The notes under the pieces are model-generated. The model was not told the origin of the DNA. It did no database searches and saw only the letters and a list, made by a program, of their open reading frames with translations. Source: Pseudomonas guariconensis (GTDB lineage: Bacteria; Pseudomonadota; Gammaproteobacteria; Pseudomonadales; Pseudomonadaceae). From it: 64,000 nucleotides of DNA. This document shows positions 63,884 through 64,000 of the stretch, one piece after another. Every line of letters begins with the position of its first letter. Position 1 is the stretch's first letter. The stretch is from positions 118,768-182,767 of the forward strand of contig NZ_JAMYBK010000008.1 of assembly GCF_024127895.1 (NCBI RefSeq). The letters run 5' to 3'. The position numbers and the translations under genes are program-made.

Positions 63884-64000
63884 GTGAACCGCCCCGGCTT
63901 TTGTGGAGGCCGTTTCGTTTAAGTCAGGCCGCCATGGCCTGACCTGCTTGTTGCTGGTGGAAGTTTGCCTCAGCCTCCGCAGGCGGGATATAGCCGATTG
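63884..64000 (-). mobile_element. IS3-family insertion sequence, partial (runs off right edge)
   Basis: The terminus TGAACCGCCCCGG at 63884 resembles the ends of IS3-family elements common in Pseudomonas. Inside it, the last codons of an OrfB transposase are read leftward. The other end lies beyond the window. Confidence 0.7.
63924..64000 (-). CDS. IS3-family transposase OrfB, C-terminal end only
   Basis: The last 25 codons read IGYIPPAEAEANFHQQQAGQ-AMAA-stop. The phrase IGYxxPAEAE is the typical C-terminal end of IS3-group integrase-like transposases. The catalytic DDE part is outside the window. Confidence 0.75.
   Translation of the reverse strand, partial: IGYIPPAEAEANFHQQQAGQAMAA

Noticed and set aside
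1..64000. CRISPR arrays
   Set aside because: No regularly spaced identical repeats with unique spacers; the only arrays of repeats are the iterons at 24.3 kb and the dispersed palindromes.

Overview
The window is a Pseudomonas chromosome segment (probably the P. putida group) carrying one complete-looking lambda-like temperate prophage of about 58.7 kb. The genus call rests on the tusDCB-tusE / NCS2 permease / BI-1 gene neighbourhood, a REP element of the P. putida type, high GC content, and the many Pseudomonas-type phage genes. No database search was possible, so product names rest on motifs, lengths and gene order.

Layout. (1) Host left flank, 1-3932: tusE (cut by the window edge), tusB, tusC, tusD, a purine/pyrimidine permease, a REP element, a BI-1/YccA membrane protein and tRNA-Ser(UGA). 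(2) Prophage, 3871-62658, bounded by a perfect 62-bp direct repeat of the 3' part of tRNA-Ser. (3) Host right flank, 62659-64000: a GFA-family gene and the end of an IS3-family insertion sequence that leaves the window.

Phage layout. A leftward early operon (18225 down to 4044) ends in the integrase and its DUF4224 partner and carries small genes, a Rad52-like annealing protein, Gp157 and SSB. A cassette with a diversity-generating retroelement (DGR) is embedded in it at 9902-12853. Immunity is at 18691-22623: a CI-type S24 repressor, a Cro-like protein, matching 6-5-6 operators at pL and pR, a LexA-box-controlled DUF1654 gene, two lipoproteins and hicBA. Rightward early genes follow: an antirepressor, an O-like replication protein with internal iterons, NinB- and NinG-like proteins, an HNH endonuclease and a candidate Q regulator. 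Then come three tRNAs, holins, packaging and head genes, a lambda-like tail module (with a programmed -1 frameshift at GGGAAAC), the tail tip protein J, a tail fibre, endolysin and nested Rz/Rz1 spanins. A second, P22 immI-like immunity cassette with morons sits inside the tail operon between K and I, next to a truncated copy of gene I.

Main discovery. The DGR has a reverse transcriptase with the GLPIGNLSSQ and YVDD signatures, an Avd-like accessory gene, a 102-bp template repeat (TR), and two tandem target genes whose 3' ends are variable repeats. Within the repeats VR1 differs from TR at 14 positions and VR2 at 10, all at template adenines of the coding strand. One further VR2 difference lies in the GC-rich initiation end. 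Other notable signals are five dispersed copies of a 36-37 bp palindromic element (two inside coding frames), a translationally coupled chain of very small genes, and a long noncoding leader downstream of pL with no recognisable N gene.
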